DNA of 41,820 nucleotides, taken from a virus. Positions 30,180-37,807 of this stretch are shown here, piece after piece (within the stretch, counting starts at the first letter, position 1; the number at the start of each line of letters is the position of its first letter). The notes beneath the pieces are model-generated. The model was not told where the DNA came from. It ran no database searches and saw only the letters and a list, made by a program, of their open reading frames with translations. The stretch covers positions 1 through 41,820 of IMG/VR virus record IMGVR_UViG_3300037132_000361. One strand, given 5' to 3'. The position numbers and the translations under genes were made by a program.

Positions 30180-31817
30180 GCCCGCCGCAGGGCGCGCATC
30201 AGGTGAACCCATCTGGTTCACGACGTGCTCGGCGATCTGCCGCGCGAAGGTCTTCATCTCGCCCGCAGGCTTGCCCGTGCCACCGCTGCCGCCGCTGAGC
30301 ATGCCGCGCGTGTACTGCAGCAGCTTGTCCTCATCGACGCCGGTCGCCGCGGCCACGGTCTTGATCGTGAGCAGTTCGTTCGCGGACTCCGCGACGACGT
30401 CCACCAGCTCGCGGCCCATATGCTCTTTGAGCGCGTGCGTGATGGTCTCCCAGCCGCCTTCCACCTGGGCATTGATCGCCAGCGTTTCCTTGTAGGCGTC
30501 GATCCAGCCGGCCTGGGGTTCGATGATTTCGAAGCGCTGCGGATATTTGATCGTCTTCGGAATTTTGATGTCGGTGGTCGCCGGCCGCACCCGGTCAAAC
30601 CAGTCGGCGTAGACGGGCGTGAGGAATTGTTCCACCAGCATCTGGCGCCAGCCGAGGAACGTCGCCTGCGCCTGGTTGATCGCCATTTTCGCGCCCGCGA
30701 AATTCGTCTGCGAAAAATCCATCAGCGCGATTTCCAACGGCAGGCCCAGCGGCATGCCGATCATCCGCAGGTTCTGCCGCACGTATTCCGGGAACGCCGT
30801 GTTGGGCAGCGTGGAGTTGTGCATGGTGAGCTTCTCGCCAGTGTAGGTGTGGACCACCTGCGCCGGCGCCATGCGCACGCCCTTGAGGCGGTTGACCGCG
30901 TCGGCGCTGTTGGCCTTGTCCATGCCCAGCGCGGCGAGCACGTTCGCGTGGGGACTGTTGATCTCCATCGTGTTGCAGGCTTGCTGCATCGCGGCCAGGA
31001 GGTGACTTTCCAGGTAGCGGAAAAAATCTTCGAACATGCCGAGCGCGTTCTGGTAGACCGGCAGCGGCCGGCTCTGCGAAAAGAAATCCCAGCGGCCGAC
31101 GTGCTTGCACAGATCGGCGCGCAGCCCGCGCGCCGTCGTGTAGTCGATGTAGCCCCACCAGGCGTAGTCGCTGACCCAGTAATAGCTGGGGCGGTCCAGA
31201 GCGTCTTTTTGCACACCCCCGATGATACGGGGTCCCACGGTGTTGTAGCCGCGGGGCGTTCCGATCTGGCCGCCCTCAAAGAATTGCCAGCCGTCGTCGG
31301 CGCGATAGCCCAGGAAATCGCCGTCGCGGCCGACCGAGAAAAAGGCGATGCGCTGCGCCTCCGCCAGCGAGAAGCGCCGCGTCAGTTCCCAGGGGCCGCC
31401 CTTCTGCGTGTACTCGGCGAAGGCCGCGTGCAGCTCCTCATTGAGCGTGCCCTTGGCGTCGGTCTTCGGATTCACCACCAGGCCCGTGCCGATGATGTTG
31501 TCCGCCGCACGCTTGAACAGCGAAGAATAAAGCGGGTTGTTGCGCCAGAGCAGCCGCGACCACTCTTGGATGCTGTAGAGGTCGTAGCCGTGGAGCTGGC
31601 CGTCGGCGCTGGTGGCGAGGATCGAGCTGGCGCGCTGCTTGCGCTGGATCGAGGCCGAGGCGCTCTCGTAGCCGAAGGCCATATAGTTCGCCTGCGCGGC
31701 CTTCAGGCCGGACTCGGCGCGGCGGGCCTGCCAGCCGGGGAAAATCGTGGTGAGTTGGTTGACGAAGCCGCCCACGGCCTTGGCCCACGGCTTCAGTTGG
31801 ACTTCGCGTTCGCCCAT
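30171..31817 (-). CDS. Portal protein (lambda gpB family)
   Basis: A 548-aa portal of the lambda family that forms the dodecameric DNA gate at one capsid vertex. Family-like features include YDLYSIQEWSRLLWRNNPLY near the N-terminus, then SLFKRAADNIIGTGLVV, and a C-terminal helical stretch. It starts at ATG 31817, overlapping the gpW-like stop as TAATG. The terminal TAG is part of repeat copy C. The C-terminus (GGSGGTGKPAGEM...) is a flexible linker and short helix. It pairs with the lambda-type terminase and gpW-like protein. Confidence 0.92.
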   Translation of the reverse strand: MGEREVQLKPWAKAVGGFVNQLTTIFPGWQARRAESGLKAAQANYMAFGYESASASIQRKQRASSILATSADGQLHGYDLYSIQEWSRLLWRNNPLYSSLFKRAADNIIGTGLVVNPKTDAKGTLNEELHAAFAEYTQKGGPWELTRRFSLAEAQRIAFFSVGRDGDFLGYRADDGWQFFEGGQIGTPRGYNTVGPRIIGGVQKDALDRPSYYWVSDYAWWGYIDYTTARGLRADLCKHVGRWDFFSQSRPLPVYQNALGMFEDFFRYLESHLLAAMQQACNTMEINSPHANVLAALGMDKANSADAVNRLKGVRMAPAQVVHTYTGEKLTMHNSTLPNTAFPEYVRQNLRMIGMPLGLPLEIALMDFSQTNFAGAKMAINQAQATFLGWRQMLVEQFLTPVYADWFDRVRPATTDIKIPKTIKYPQRFEIIEPQAGWIDAYKETLAINAQVEGGWETITHALKEHMGRELVDVVAESANELLTIKTVAAATGVDEDKLLQYTRGMLSGGSGGTGKPAGEMKTFARQIAEHVVNQMGSPDARPAAGAS

Positions 31818-32038
31818 TATTGCACCCCGTCATAGCAGCTCACGCCGACGCTGCGGTCCGGATCCTCCTCGGCCACGTAAAAGCTCCGCAGCTCCTGGAG
31901 CTGCTTGAGCAGCGCGGGGGCCGATTCGTTTTTGACCATCGTGGAGCCGAGGCGGTATTCGGTGATGACCTTGCCCGCCGCGATCTTGGAGACGACGTCG
32001 AGGATTGCCGCGTCGATTGTTGCCAACATGCTTGCCAT
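31817..32038 (-). CDS. gpW-like head-tail connector
   Basis: A 73-aa protein located between terminase-side genes and the portal, as lambda W is. The pattern of an N-terminal helix (ATIDAAILDVVSKIAAGK), a beta hairpin (VITEYRLGSTMVKN) and a second helix (APALLKQLQELRSFYVAEED) matches the gpW fold. The start ATG 32038 directly follows repeat copy D without a Shine-Dalgarno. The short acidic tail is more extended than lambda W. Confidence 0.7.
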   Translation of the reverse strand: MASMLATIDAAILDVVSKIAAGKVITEYRLGSTMVKNESAPALLKQLQELRSFYVAEEDPDRSVGVSCYDGVQ

Positions 32039-32098
32039 GCGCGGGAGAGTGCCGCGCCGCCCCCCCGCGCGCGAGGCGGGCAGTACCAGCTAAGACGC
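32039..32098 (-). repeat. 60-nt start-abutting element, copy D
   Basis: The core lies at 32076-32098; the 3' part GGCACTCTCCCGCGC abuts the ATG of the gpW-like gene. The GCGCGG/CCGCGC hairpin before the start codon is conserved with copy B, and 56 of 60 positions match it. The element begins 11 nt downstream of the stop of the preceding small gene. Confidence 0.85.
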
Positions 32099-32109
32099 CG
32101 GCGGCGGGG

Positions 32110-32253
32110 TCACACGAGCAGCCGCGTGAGCAGGTCCACCACGGCGGCCGCGCCCTTGCGGTAGAGCGTTACGGCGAGCAGCTCGCCGTCGAAATAGACC
32201 GCCCAATTGCGCCGGCCATAGCGCGTGATCTGGAGTCGGGTTGGATTTTCCAT
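32110..32253 (-). CDS. Small conserved phage protein
   Basis: A 47-aa ORF: MENPTRLQITRYGRRNWAV, then YFDGELLAVTLYRKGAAAV and a short helical end. The alternating strand pattern with G-R-N-W-A-V-Y and D-G-E-L-A-V-T resembles a common small phage beta-protein found near head genes, as I recall it. It fills the gap between the Cys-rich protein and repeat copy D. A 62-aa ORF in another frame overlaps it but has implausible composition. Function unknown. Confidence 0.65.
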   Translation of the reverse strand: MENPTRLQITRYGRRNWAVYFDGELLAVTLYRKGAAAVVDLLTRLLV

Positions 32254-32313
32254 GCTCGCTCTGTAGCAGGTGGAGCATGGGTGTCTAGCTGCTTTTGCGT
32301 GCGAGTGAAAGAA

Positions 32314-32628
32314 TCAGCCCGGATACGGTGGCAGCGGCGCGTCCGGGCCGATCCGGGCGCGCGTGGCCTGGACCCAGGCCCAGTGGCGATCGGATGCGGC
32401 GATGACGGCGGCAGAATCGCACCGCTTGAACTTCAGCGCGATCTGGGGGCACGAGTGCAGCCGGCCGACCAGGCAGCCGTGCAACGCGCAGCGCCCCGCG
32501 TTCGGCAAACCATCCTTCGGGTTGCGCGTTTTCAGATCCGCGGTCCACCGCCAGCAGTTGCAGCAGATCGCCGGGCGTCCCTGCCCTGAGCCGTGTCGAA
32601 GGGCGGCCGTTGGGGGGGTTGAGTTCAC
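32314..32628 (-). CDS. Small Cys-rich protein
   Basis: A 104-aa protein starting at GTG 32628, overlapping the PolX-like stop as GTGA. It contains CCNCW near residue 22, then GRCALHGC and a later SCPQIALKFKRCD, giving seven cysteines that could bind zinc. The C-terminus is Pro-rich (IGPDAPLPPYPG). No family is recognised. Coupling to the repair-type genes upstream suggests a DNA-related role. Confidence 0.5.
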   Translation of the reverse strand: MNSTPPTAALRHGSGQGRPAICCNCWRWTADLKTRNPKDGLPNAGRCALHGCLVGRLHSCPQIALKFKRCDSAAVIAASDRHWAWVQATRARIGPDAPLPPYPG

Positions 32629-33152
32629 AGGCGCTTTTCCGGTGGCACGAACGGCACGCCGATCAAATCGAACAGCTCCTGCTCCTCCCGGCAATGGACC
32701 ACGCGACCCGTGGTGGCGCTGCGCAGCATGCCCTCGTCACTCTCCAGCCCAACCCTGCACCAACCCTTGGCGAGCACCTGGTGAGAGAAGTCGGCCGAGC
32801 CCGTCCGGATCGCGAACTGTAGGCCCCAGTTTTCCGGGATGACCATGAACAAATCGACCTGGGTGGGGTTCTCATCGCCCATGAGAAATTTGGAATATTT
32901 CCCGGTCGTCGGGTCGCCGCGGATCAGCTCCCCGATCGACAGCGCCGCGGCGATGAAGTCGCGCGAGCGCACGGCCGGCGCGTCACTGAACAGGTCCACG
33001 GCCGGCTCGGTGCGGGGAATGGCCACGAGCTCGATGTCGCCAACCTCGGCCTTTTGCCGGCGGACGCTGCCGGCGATCTCGACGCGGAGGCAGTGCGGCC
33101 GGAGCAGGTCCACCAGCGCCGCGGCGAGAAGTTGGGCTTGTTCAAGTTTCAA
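32625..33152 (-). CDS. PolX-like (DNA polymerase beta family) nucleotidyltransferase
   Basis: A 175-aa protein matching the palm and thumb of PolX polymerases. The nucleotidyltransferase signature is GSVRRQKAEVGDIELV (G28-S29, metal ligands D39 and E41), with a third acid D100 in TQVDLFM; the C-terminus LFDLIGVPFVPPEKR is the typical PolX end. The 8-kDa and fingers-side regions are absent, so it is a catalytic core only, like small phage PolX proteins. The start is TTG 33152 with a GAGGG site at 9 nt. A gap-filling partner for the ligase is plausible; activity is unproven. Confidence 0.85.
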   Translation of the reverse strand: MKLEQAQLLAAALVDLLRPHCLRVEIAGSVRRQKAEVGDIELVAIPRTEPAVDLFSDAPAVRSRDFIAAALSIGELIRGDPTTGKYSKFLMGDENPTQVDLFMVIPENWGLQFAIRTGSADFSHQVLAKGWCRVGLESDEGMLRSATTGRVVHCREEQELFDLIGVPFVPPEKRL

Positions 33153-33654
33153 GTGTCATGTCCCTCACGAGCTCGCCTTCCTCGCAGGTCCGCACGAACA
33201 CGGCCGTCGAGATTTCGAGGCGCCGGATGGCGCTCATGAGCATCTTGACCTCAGCTCGTTTGTTGGCCTCTTTCAGCTCGGGCTGTTGGCGAACGCGGAC
33301 GTGATGCTGTACTATTTCCAGCAGGCCCCACCCTGCCGGCAAGTCGTCCGCTGTGAGCATGCCAGCGGGCGCGGCGAAGTAGCGGTGGTCTCCCATCCCC
33401 ATGTCTTCCACACGCCGGAATATTTTCTGACGGTCGGCAAGAAAATCCGCACGGCTCACCTTGCACTCAACCAAGATCGAGTCACCCAGGTCATGGAAGC
33501 CGAGCACATCAGGCGTCTCGTGGTTCATGGTCACCAGCTCGGCCATGACCACCCCGCAGCGCTGGTTATTCCGCAGCCAGTTGGCCATGCGTTGCACGGC
33601 CGCCTTGTGCGTCAACTTCCAGACTCCATCTGTCTTTGCGTCTTCTGTTTTCAC
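33142..33654 (-). CDS. MmcB-like PD-(D/E)XK nuclease
   Basis: A 170-aa protein from GTG 33654, five nt after AAGGTG; ORF sequence further upstream is element-free but lacks a good site. The core PDV (D49), ILVECKV (E63, K65) and SRADFLADRQK is the PD-(D/E)XK metal site and matches the MmcB/DNA repair nuclease family, followed by GDHRYFAAP and LPAGWGLLEI. The helical C-terminal region may mediate DNA contact. It overlaps the PolX-like gene by 11 nt. A role in repair of damaged phage DNA or recombination is likely. Confidence 0.8.
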   Translation of the reverse strand: MKTEDAKTDGVWKLTHKAAVQRMANWLRNNQRCGVVMAELVTMNHETPDVLGFHDLGDSILVECKVSRADFLADRQKIFRRVEDMGMGDHRYFAAPAGMLTADDLPAGWGLLEIVQHHVRVRQQPELKEANKRAEVKMLMSAIRRLEISTAVFVRTCEEGELVRDMTLET

Positions 33655-33683
33655 TTTGCACCTTTGCGTTGAATTCTTCCGCC

Positions 33684-34094
33684 TCAGTCCTCGATGGTGA
33701 TGCCACGCACCAGCACATGGAACGGTTCGAAGCTCCGGAACACGAAGACGTCCCACCCGCTGGCGCGCAGCTCACGGTGGAGTTGTTCCTGCGCTTCGCT
33801 GAGCCGGCCGACGCTGGTCTTGAGCTCCACGGCCGTTGCCTTGCCGTAGACGGCAAAGACGAGATCCGGCCAGCCTTCCTTCTCCCGCGCCCGCGGGCTG
33901 AGGTGTAGGAACGCGATGCGCCGGCGCCGCAGCTCGTTTTCGCAAAGCTGCTGCAGCTCGCTCTCGCGCGCCGGCGGCTGGCGCCCGGCCGTGGCGGTGG
34001 ACGGGATGGACGGTGCGGACGAAGCTCCGGCGCCGGGCAGCTTGTTCAATTCCCGTATGGCGTGCGGCAGATCCTCCAACCTGAAGCGTTGCAT
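33684..34094 (-). CDS. VRR-NUC domain nuclease
   Basis: A 136-aa PD-(D/E)XK nuclease of the VRR-NUC group. The N-terminal 40 residues are a variable Ser/Ala/Pro linker. The core contains E (SELQQLCENELRRRR), the G-W-P-D motif (D77), V-E-L-K (E90, K92) and the GRLSEAQEQLH helix ending the family fold. VRR-NUC proteins cleave branched or structured DNA, in phages often Holliday-like junctions. ATG 34094 is coupled to the preceding small gene (TGATG); GTG 34097 is an alternative. Confidence 0.85.
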   Translation of the reverse strand: MQRFRLEDLPHAIRELNKLPGAGASSAPSIPSTATAGRQPPARESELQQLCENELRRRRIAFLHLSPRAREKEGWPDLVFAVYGKATAVELKTSVGRLSEAQEQLHRELRASGWDVFVFRSFEPFHVLVRGITIED

Positions 34095-34276
34095 CACTGG
34101 CCGCCTTTCGGTTCACGCACCGGCAGCCCCACGACGATGCGCCACCAGTCGAGCATGATGAAGCGTCTCCACCCGAAGACGTGCTGCCACAGGTCCAACA
34201 TCACGCGGCGGATTCCACGCCTGAACGGCCGGCTGTTGATCTTGATCGTGATGTTTATTTCTTTGCATGAGGCCAT
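34094..34276 (-). CDS. Small basic protein, unknown function
   Basis: A 60-aa protein: MASCKEINITIKINSRPFR followed by a helical Trp-rich part (MLDLWQHVFGWRRFIMLDWW). GGAGGGAAG lies upstream of ATG 34276. Alternating hydrophobic and aromatic residues suggest a membrane-associated or dimeric helical protein. Coupled to the VRR-NUC gene. No family is recognised. Confidence 0.5.
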   Translation of the reverse strand: MASCKEINITIKINSRPFRRGIRRVMLDLWQHVFGWRRFIMLDWWRIVVGLPVREPKGGQ

Positions 34277-34278
34277 GG

Positions 34279-34662
34279 TCACTTCCCTCCATTCTTGAGC
34301 TGTTCGTCCTGCTGTTGTTTTGCTGCGCGCAGCGGCTCGCCGCGGATCACCAATTCCGTCGATTTGAACGTGTGACCACAGGCGCGGCACTTGTGGTAGC
34401 GGATCGGCCGGCGGGTCACGTAGATGAAGGTCCGCGCACTGCGGCAGTCCGGGCAGGGATTGACCTGCCCGGACCAGCGGGAATCGCAAAAACTGCGACG
34501 GCGCGCGCTTCTGCTCAGCGCCGGCCGCGTGAAGCGTCCGCCGCACTTGGGACAGTGACCAGCGGCGCCCCGACAGCTTTTCCGCCGCGTGCGAAACCCA
34601 CAGCCGCGGCAGACCACCGGAGGTCTGCGGTTCGAATCGCGTTTATTTTTGCAGGGGGACAT
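34279..34662 (-). CDS. Zinc-ribbon protein with an Ogr/Delta-like C-terminus
   Basis: A 127-aa, strongly basic protein from ATG 34662. The N-terminal part holds CRGCG and CPKCGG clusters. The C-terminal PCPDCRSARTFIYVTRRPI followed by YHKCRACGHTFKSTELV resembles Ogr/Delta zinc fingers, which activate P2-type late promoters, though spacing is not exact. It overlaps the preceding 111-aa gene by 20 nt. It could be a late transcription activator or an RNA-binding protein. A weak ribosome-binding site makes the start uncertain. Confidence 0.55.
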   Translation of the reverse strand: MSPCKNKRDSNRRPPVVCRGCGFRTRRKSCRGAAGHCPKCGGRFTRPALSRSARRRSFCDSRWSGQVNPCPDCRSARTFIYVTRRPIRYHKCRACGHTFKSTELVIRGEPLRAAKQQQDEQLKNGGK

Positions 34663-34978
34663 GGAGCTTGAAGACCTTGTTGCAGCCCACACACCGCCGA
34701 CGCTGGTCCACTGCCGTGAGCTGCTCGGCCAGCTCGGTATCGCGCGACGCGCAGAATGGACACTCCGCCACGATGTGGTTGGTGCCATCCGTGTGCTTGA
34801 TGGGCGCGCTCACCTTCGCGGCCGGCTTGACCGGCTTGACCGGCGCGGGTGCGACGGGAACGGCCGGCATGATCGGTGCGGGTGGCACGGCGGCCGGCGG
34901 AGTGGACGGCTCGCTATTCGATGGGAGACCGGGCTGCTTGGGCGTCTCGGGGGCTTCGGGCTTTTCTTTCTTCGGCAT
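34643..34978 (-). CDS. Zinc-ribbon protein with a Pro/Ala-rich arm
   Basis: A 111-aa protein starting at ATG 34978 after AGAGGAAC, 28 nt past the terminase stop. Residues 1-60 are Pro/Ala/Val-rich and disordered; the C-terminal CPFC...CVGC (C74, C77, C96, C99) forms a zinc ribbon like those in transcription factors. Its role is unknown. It precedes another zinc-ribbon gene, giving a zinc-binding pair between terminase and the nuclease genes. Confidence 0.6.
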   Translation of the reverse strand: MPKKEKPEAPETPKQPGLPSNSEPSTPPAAVPPAPIMPAVPVAPAPVKPVKPAAKVSAPIKHTDGTNHIVAECPFCASRDTELAEQLTAVDQRRRCVGCNKVFKLHVPLQK

Positions 34979-35006
34979 CGGGGTTCCTCTTGGTTTGGGT
35001 TTCTAA

Positions 35007-37058
35007 CTACCGCGTCATGCGGCTGACAAAATCGCTGGTGTTGCGCCCGAGGACCTGGTCGCGCGCGGCTTCGTTGGCGGCAGCGCTGGCGGTGGCAGCC
35101 GTCGCGGCGCTCGCGGGCGGTGGCAAGTCGCGGATGTTGCAGAATCGGGCCATAGCGATTTGCCAGTATTCACAATCGCACCAATGGTTGTGTTTGCTCC
35201 ACGTGTGCCATTCCGTCGTGACCTGCCCCCGCTTATTTTTCTTTTGGATTTTCCCCTTGGCCGCGAGATGCTGGGCGTAGTCGCTGCCGGTCTCGCTGTG
35301 GAGCATCCACTCGCCGGGGTTGCCTGGAGTGACGGCCATCTTGGAGATCAACGCGTCCATGAAGTAAAACTCACTGGCGGTGATGAGCAGTACGCTGTCG
35401 GCGCGGGCTTCGTTGGTGACGGGGTCCTTTTCCGGTTTCGAATAGCCCAGCGCATGCTTAACGTTGATCGAGACACCCATGCCAGGGAAGCAGTTGGGGC
35501 GTGCACGACAGTAAGCGTAGACCTCGTCGGTGTCGTAGCGTGCGTCGATCAGCGTGGCGTTGATCCCATAGCTTTGGCCATCCGGTGAAACGAAGAGTTT
35601 TTCGAGGATGGGATCGAGTGGCAGCAGGGATTCTCCGGTGTAGACATCGCCTTCCTTGTGCTCTTTTTCGATGTGGGGAAGCACGCCATACCGCAACAGG
35701 GCCGAGGTTTCATAGACGCCCCAGGCTCGGACAACGTAGTGGATTTCTGCGGCGCGCAAATCGACGGTACAGAAGATGGCCAGCGGCACGAAGGGTAGCG
35801 TGTCCTGCGCATACGGCCGTTTGTGGGCCAGAATGTCTTCCTGCGTTTTGGTTACGCTCATCTCGCGCCATGGCTCGCACCGATCGTTGTTCATGTGGCT
35901 CTGCAGCAGCTCAGGGTCGCCGGCGGCGAGTAAGAAGTTTTTCACCGCATTGTTCCAGGAGCGCTTCTTCACGTCGCCGCGGTACCAGCTCGGCAGCCAG
36001 GTCCCGAAGGTCTCGCGGCCGGGGAAGCGCGGCACCCACTTGCCCTGCCGCACCATCGGCAGCACGGCGCTGAACTCGTGCGCGTGGCCGCAGTATTCGC
36101 AGACGTAGCGGGCGCTGGCGGCCTTGGCTTCGACGTCGGTCAGGTCGTGATTCCAGCGGATATTTTCCCAGCGCAACACCTGAAAGCCCGCGGTCTTGAG
36201 GCGGTCGGCCAAGGCCACCCCGTCGCGTGTGTGCTCTGCCGGATCCACGACGAGCAACGGCACGTCGGCGAGGTCCTGCGGCTTGCCGCAGACCTGGCAG
36301 GGCACCCAGTCCTCATGCCAGGTGCTCTTGACCAGGTCGCGCCAGCCGGGCGCGTTTTCCAGCGTCGGCGTCGTGGCGTGGACCACGCGGGCGAGCTCGT
36401 CATAGCTGCTGGTCCGTTCCTCGGCCAGGTCGAGCGGGTGGGCCTCGCTCTTGTCGAAGTGTTTGAACTTGGCCGACTCGTCGCAGATCAGGTAGCGCAC
36501 GGCTTCGGAGGCCAGCATGGTGGCGCTGCCGGCCCAGCCGAGGTTGACCGTCATGACGTCGAGCATGTACTGGAAAAGCTGCGTGTCGTCGGCGCGGGCG
36601 CTCAGGTGTTTGGCCAGGGTCGGTGTCTCTTCCAGCATCGGGATCAGGTGCTTGCTGCTGCGGCGCTTGGCGGAATCCTTCGAGGGCAGCACGAACATCA
36701 TCGGGCCGGGGTCCTGGTCGATGCAGTAGCCGAGCAGGCATTGCTGGACCGTGGTCTTGCCGGTCTGGGGGCTCCACACATCGACCTGGCGCTTGAAGAG
36801 TTTGAAGGCCCGGAGCGGACCGCGCATGTAGGGCGTGCGATCGAGGCGGAGCGGGCCGGTCAGGCGCGAGCCGCTGCGCTTCGACAGCACAATCCGTCCG
36901 TCCGCCCATTCGTCCACCGCCATCGGTTCCGCCGGAGTGAAGGCGGCCGCCAGGATGGCGCGGAGCCATAACACCTGCTCGGCCCGTCGCGCGACATCGC
37001 TCGCCTGCGAGCCATTCTCGGGCGACACCACGGCCGGGGCTGGGGAAAGGTCTGTCAT
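35007..37058 (-). CDS. Terminase large subunit (lambda gpA / GpA family)
   Basis: A 683-aa packaging motor. Walker A is SPQTGKTT (96-103), Walker B RYLICDE (188-194). A zinc-binding pair sits at C254/C257 (CQVCGK) and C320/C323 (CEYCGH), as in GpA-family terminases. The nuclease domain has acids D433 (TVDLRAAEIHYVVRAWG) and D505 (TLIDARYDTDEVY) and the C-terminal HNHWCDCEYWQIA block. The start overlaps the small-subunit stop (ATGA). It converts ATP hydrolysis to DNA translocation and cuts concatemers, probably at cos sites by family. Confidence 0.95.
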   Translation of the reverse strand: MTDLSPAPAVVSPENGSQASDVARRAEQVLWLRAILAAAFTPAEPMAVDEWADGRIVLSKRSGSRLTGPLRLDRTPYMRGPLRAFKLFKRQVDVWSPQTGKTTVQQCLLGYCIDQDPGPMMFVLPSKDSAKRRSSKHLIPMLEETPTLAKHLSARADDTQLFQYMLDVMTVNLGWAGSATMLASEAVRYLICDESAKFKHFDKSEAHPLDLAEERTSSYDELARVVHATTPTLENAPGWRDLVKSTWHEDWVPCQVCGKPQDLADVPLLVVDPAEHTRDGVALADRLKTAGFQVLRWENIRWNHDLTDVEAKAASARYVCEYCGHAHEFSAVLPMVRQGKWVPRFPGRETFGTWLPSWYRGDVKKRSWNNAVKNFLLAAGDPELLQSHMNNDRCEPWREMSVTKTQEDILAHKRPYAQDTLPFVPLAIFCTVDLRAAEIHYVVRAWGVYETSALLRYGVLPHIEKEHKEGDVYTGESLLPLDPILEKLFVSPDGQSYGINATLIDARYDTDEVYAYCRARPNCFPGMGVSINVKHALGYSKPEKDPVTNEARADSVLLITASEFYFMDALISKMAVTPGNPGEWMLHSETGSDYAQHLAAKGKIQKKNKRGQVTTEWHTWSKHNHWCDCEYWQIAMARFCNIRDLPPPASAATAATASAAANEAARDQVLGRNTSDFVSRMTR

Positions 37059-37807
37059 GCTCCGGGTCCGCCCTTGGGTGCGGTGGCTTCGTCACGATAG
37101 CTGACGGCAAGATGATGCTGTGCGTTGCGCAGATGCAGGTCTAGCAGCACCCGGATTTCATCTTCGGTCTTGCCCACGAGTTCGGGCGGCAGGGTGTGAA
37201 CCAGCGTCCGAAATTCGTTGATCTGCGCTTGGATGGCGCCGGACCAGACCTGGCGCACGAGGTCGGCATCGAGCAGGTGGCCAGCGCGCTCGGCCTGTTG
37301 TAACTCGGCGGCGGCCGCCTTGGCCTCCACGACGCGCGTGGCGGCTTCCTGCCGGCGCCGCAAGATGGAATCTACCTGCACGTCCTGCTTGCCCTGTACG
37401 ATGCGGATCAGCTCCAGGCCGTTCCACTTGTGGATCCGCCGGCCGTCACTGCTGCGCTTGATCTGGTTCGTGGCGCTCTTGGCGAGGTAGGTTTTGTAGA
37501 GGCACTGATGCGAGATGCGGAGCCCCTGCCCCGGCAGCCAGCGTTCGAACTCGGCCGGCGTCAGCCAGACGCGGTCTTCATCGTCCACCGCCGGCGTGGC
37601 CGCGGCCGGGGCGTTCTTTTTCTCCAGCGCGGTCCGGAGCAGGCTTTCCTCGCGCGCACTGAGCACCTTCCCGGAGCGCTGCTTGCGCAGAATGTTGGCC
37701 ACGTTCGCGCGCTGAACCACGTCCCAGTCGCTGGCCTGGGGCGCGGCGCTCGCGGCCGCGGGTTTGCGGCTGGCCTGCTGCTTCCGGGTTGTGCGCTTTT
37801 TCTTCAT
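37055..37807 (-). CDS. Terminase small subunit-like protein
   Basis: A 250-aa protein with a lysine-rich N-terminus and helical region, then WLTPAEFERWLPGQGLRISHQCLYKTY, which resembles a winged-helix DNA-binding domain of Nu1-type subunits. The C-terminus carries a long coiled coil (AAAAELQQAERAGHLLDADL) as in lambda gpNu1. The ORF is longer than gpNu1 (181 aa). It immediately precedes the large subunit and is coupled to the LPD29-like gene upstream. Recognition of the pac or cos site is inferred. Confidence 0.75.
   Translation of the reverse strand: MKKKRTTRKQQASRKPAAASAAPQASDWDVVQRANVANILRKQRSGKVLSAREESLLRTALEKKNAPAAATPAVDDEDRVWLTPAEFERWLPGQGLRISHQCLYKTYLAKSATNQIKRSSDGRRIHKWNGLELIRIVQGKQDVQVDSILRRRQEAATRVVEAKAAAAELQQAERAGHLLDADLVRQVWSGAIQAQINEFRTLVHTLPPELVGKTEDEIRVLLDLHLRNAQHHLAVSYRDEATAPKGGPGA

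Noticed and set aside
32090-32278. A 62-aa ORF ending in the repeat core
   Set aside because: It overlaps the 47-aa protein in another frame, is Arg/Ala-rich and lacks a plausible ribosome-binding site; the 47-aa frame has a better protein-like pattern.
34594-34640. tRNA-like sequence with GGTTCGAATC and a 7-bp hairpin GCAGACC/GGTCTGC
   Set aside because: The T-like loop does not pair as a 5-bp stem, there is no U33-type anticodon loop or acceptor, and the DNA codes for the zinc-ribbon protein. It is probably a coincidence.
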